Part shown: positions 5,729 through 5,899 of the stretch, piece by piece
How the letters are laid out: each line of letters begins with the position of its first letter
Numbering within the stretch: position 1 is the first letter of the stretch
Assembly: GCA_021775715.1 (NCBI GenBank)
Contig: JAJFHI010000146.1
Coordinates: 1-5,899, forward strand
Length of the DNA stretch: 5,899 bases
Source: Hyphomicrobiaceae bacterium
Lineage (GTDB): Bacteria; Pseudomonadota; Alphaproteobacteria; Rhizobiales; Hyphomicrobiaceae
Direction: 5' to 3'
Position numbers and translations under genes: made by a program
The notes under the pieces: generated by a model
Database searches by the model: none
What the model was told of the DNA's origin: nothing
The model's input: the letters and a program-made list of their open reading frames with translations, nothing else

Positions 5729-5774
5729 GTGCCACAGAGCATGCGCAAAATGCGCCGGCGGACCCTAACGATTC

Positions 5775-5899
5775 ATGAACGATTGCTCAAGTGCGGTATC
5801 TTTACCGGATATCAAAGAGATTTTGTCATTCTTTCGACGCCTTCGAGCTGAAGTGTCCAAAAAGGGCCAGGCTCAGAAAAAAGAGGCGCGGGGCAATGT
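5775..5899 (+). CDS. Possible start of an unrecognised gene, running off the window
   Basis: From ATG 5775 the frame is open to the window end (41 full codons). It reads MNDCSSAVSLPDIKEILSFF, then RRLRAEVSKKGQAQKKEARG. An in-frame TAA at 5766-5768 excludes an earlier start. The ribosome site is poor (GGCGGACC lies rather far upstream), and an in-frame GTG within the stretch (V27) is an alternative start. The content looks like an amphipathic helix followed by a Lys-rich stretch and matches no family I know. It diverges from tRNA-Ser, with 62 bases between the tRNA 5' end and the ATG. The C-terminal part outside the window is needed to judge it. Confidence 0.4.
   Translation, partial: MNDCSSAVSLPDIKEILSFFRRLRAEVSKKGQAQKKEARGN

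Noticed and set aside
5512..5748. - strand open frame reading through the tRNA (GGVAEWLKALVLKTSERAS...)
   Set aside because: It is the well-known spurious translation of a tRNA-Ser gene; the coding-like text is the tRNA itself.

Overview
The window reads as chromosomal DNA from a proteobacterium, most likely an alphaproteobacterium. The grounds are the style of the Sel1-repeat periplasmic protein (a short FWKSVKDSTD-type leader segment, a PDZ-like domain, Sel1 repeats and a C-terminal peptidoglycan-binding-like motif), a tRNA-Ser(UGA) gene with encoded CCA, and an IS3-type OrfA N-terminus (MARKRYSDEDILRLL) that I recall as common in rhizobia and roseobacters. This is inference from sequence style; I could not run a search.

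Layout. (1) Bases 2-2626, + strand: a long open frame with its 5' end outside the window. It encodes an unrecognised, cysteine-rich, modular protein: a helical N-terminal part, a Lys/Glu-rich linker, a duplicated TPR-like unit of about 102 residues with conserved cysteines, three short Cys/Gly/Tyr modules, and a very basic tail ending in poly-Ala and poly-Gly. (2) Bases 2644-4662, - strand: a complete, convergent gene for a secreted protein with ten 36-residue Sel1 repeats, separated from gene 1 by 17 bases. (3) Bases 4663-5197: a stretch with no convincing gene, but with a 15-bp-stem hairpin (4884-4917), a perfect 14-bp palindrome (4839-4852) and further inverted repeats. (4) Bases 5198-5456: debris of mobile DNA on the - strand. 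The N-terminal 30 codons of a tyrosine-type integrase are cut at 5355/5354 by what looks like the left end of an IS3-family insertion sequence, which itself survives only to about codon 20 of its OrfA. (5) Bases 5435-5485: four copies of an 8-bp direct repeat, between the integrase remnant and the tRNA. (6) Bases 5623-5712, - strand: tRNA-Ser(UGA). (7) Bases 5775-5899, + strand: a possible start of a further gene that runs off the window.

The simplest history is that an integrative element once sat at the 3' end of tRNA-Ser with its integrase gene next to the tRNA, was hit by an insertion sequence, and then decayed by deletion. No second copy of the tRNA 3' end (att site) is visible in the window, so the far edge of the element is either lost or outside it. 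The two large genes may both belong to the cell envelope (one by its signal peptide and binding motif, the other by cysteine content only). Their convergent layout gives no evidence that they are co-transcribed.

The most novel item is the cysteine-rich protein of gene 1, which I do not recognise as any named family. I see no CRISPR array, toxin-antitoxin pair, or recognisable defence operon.
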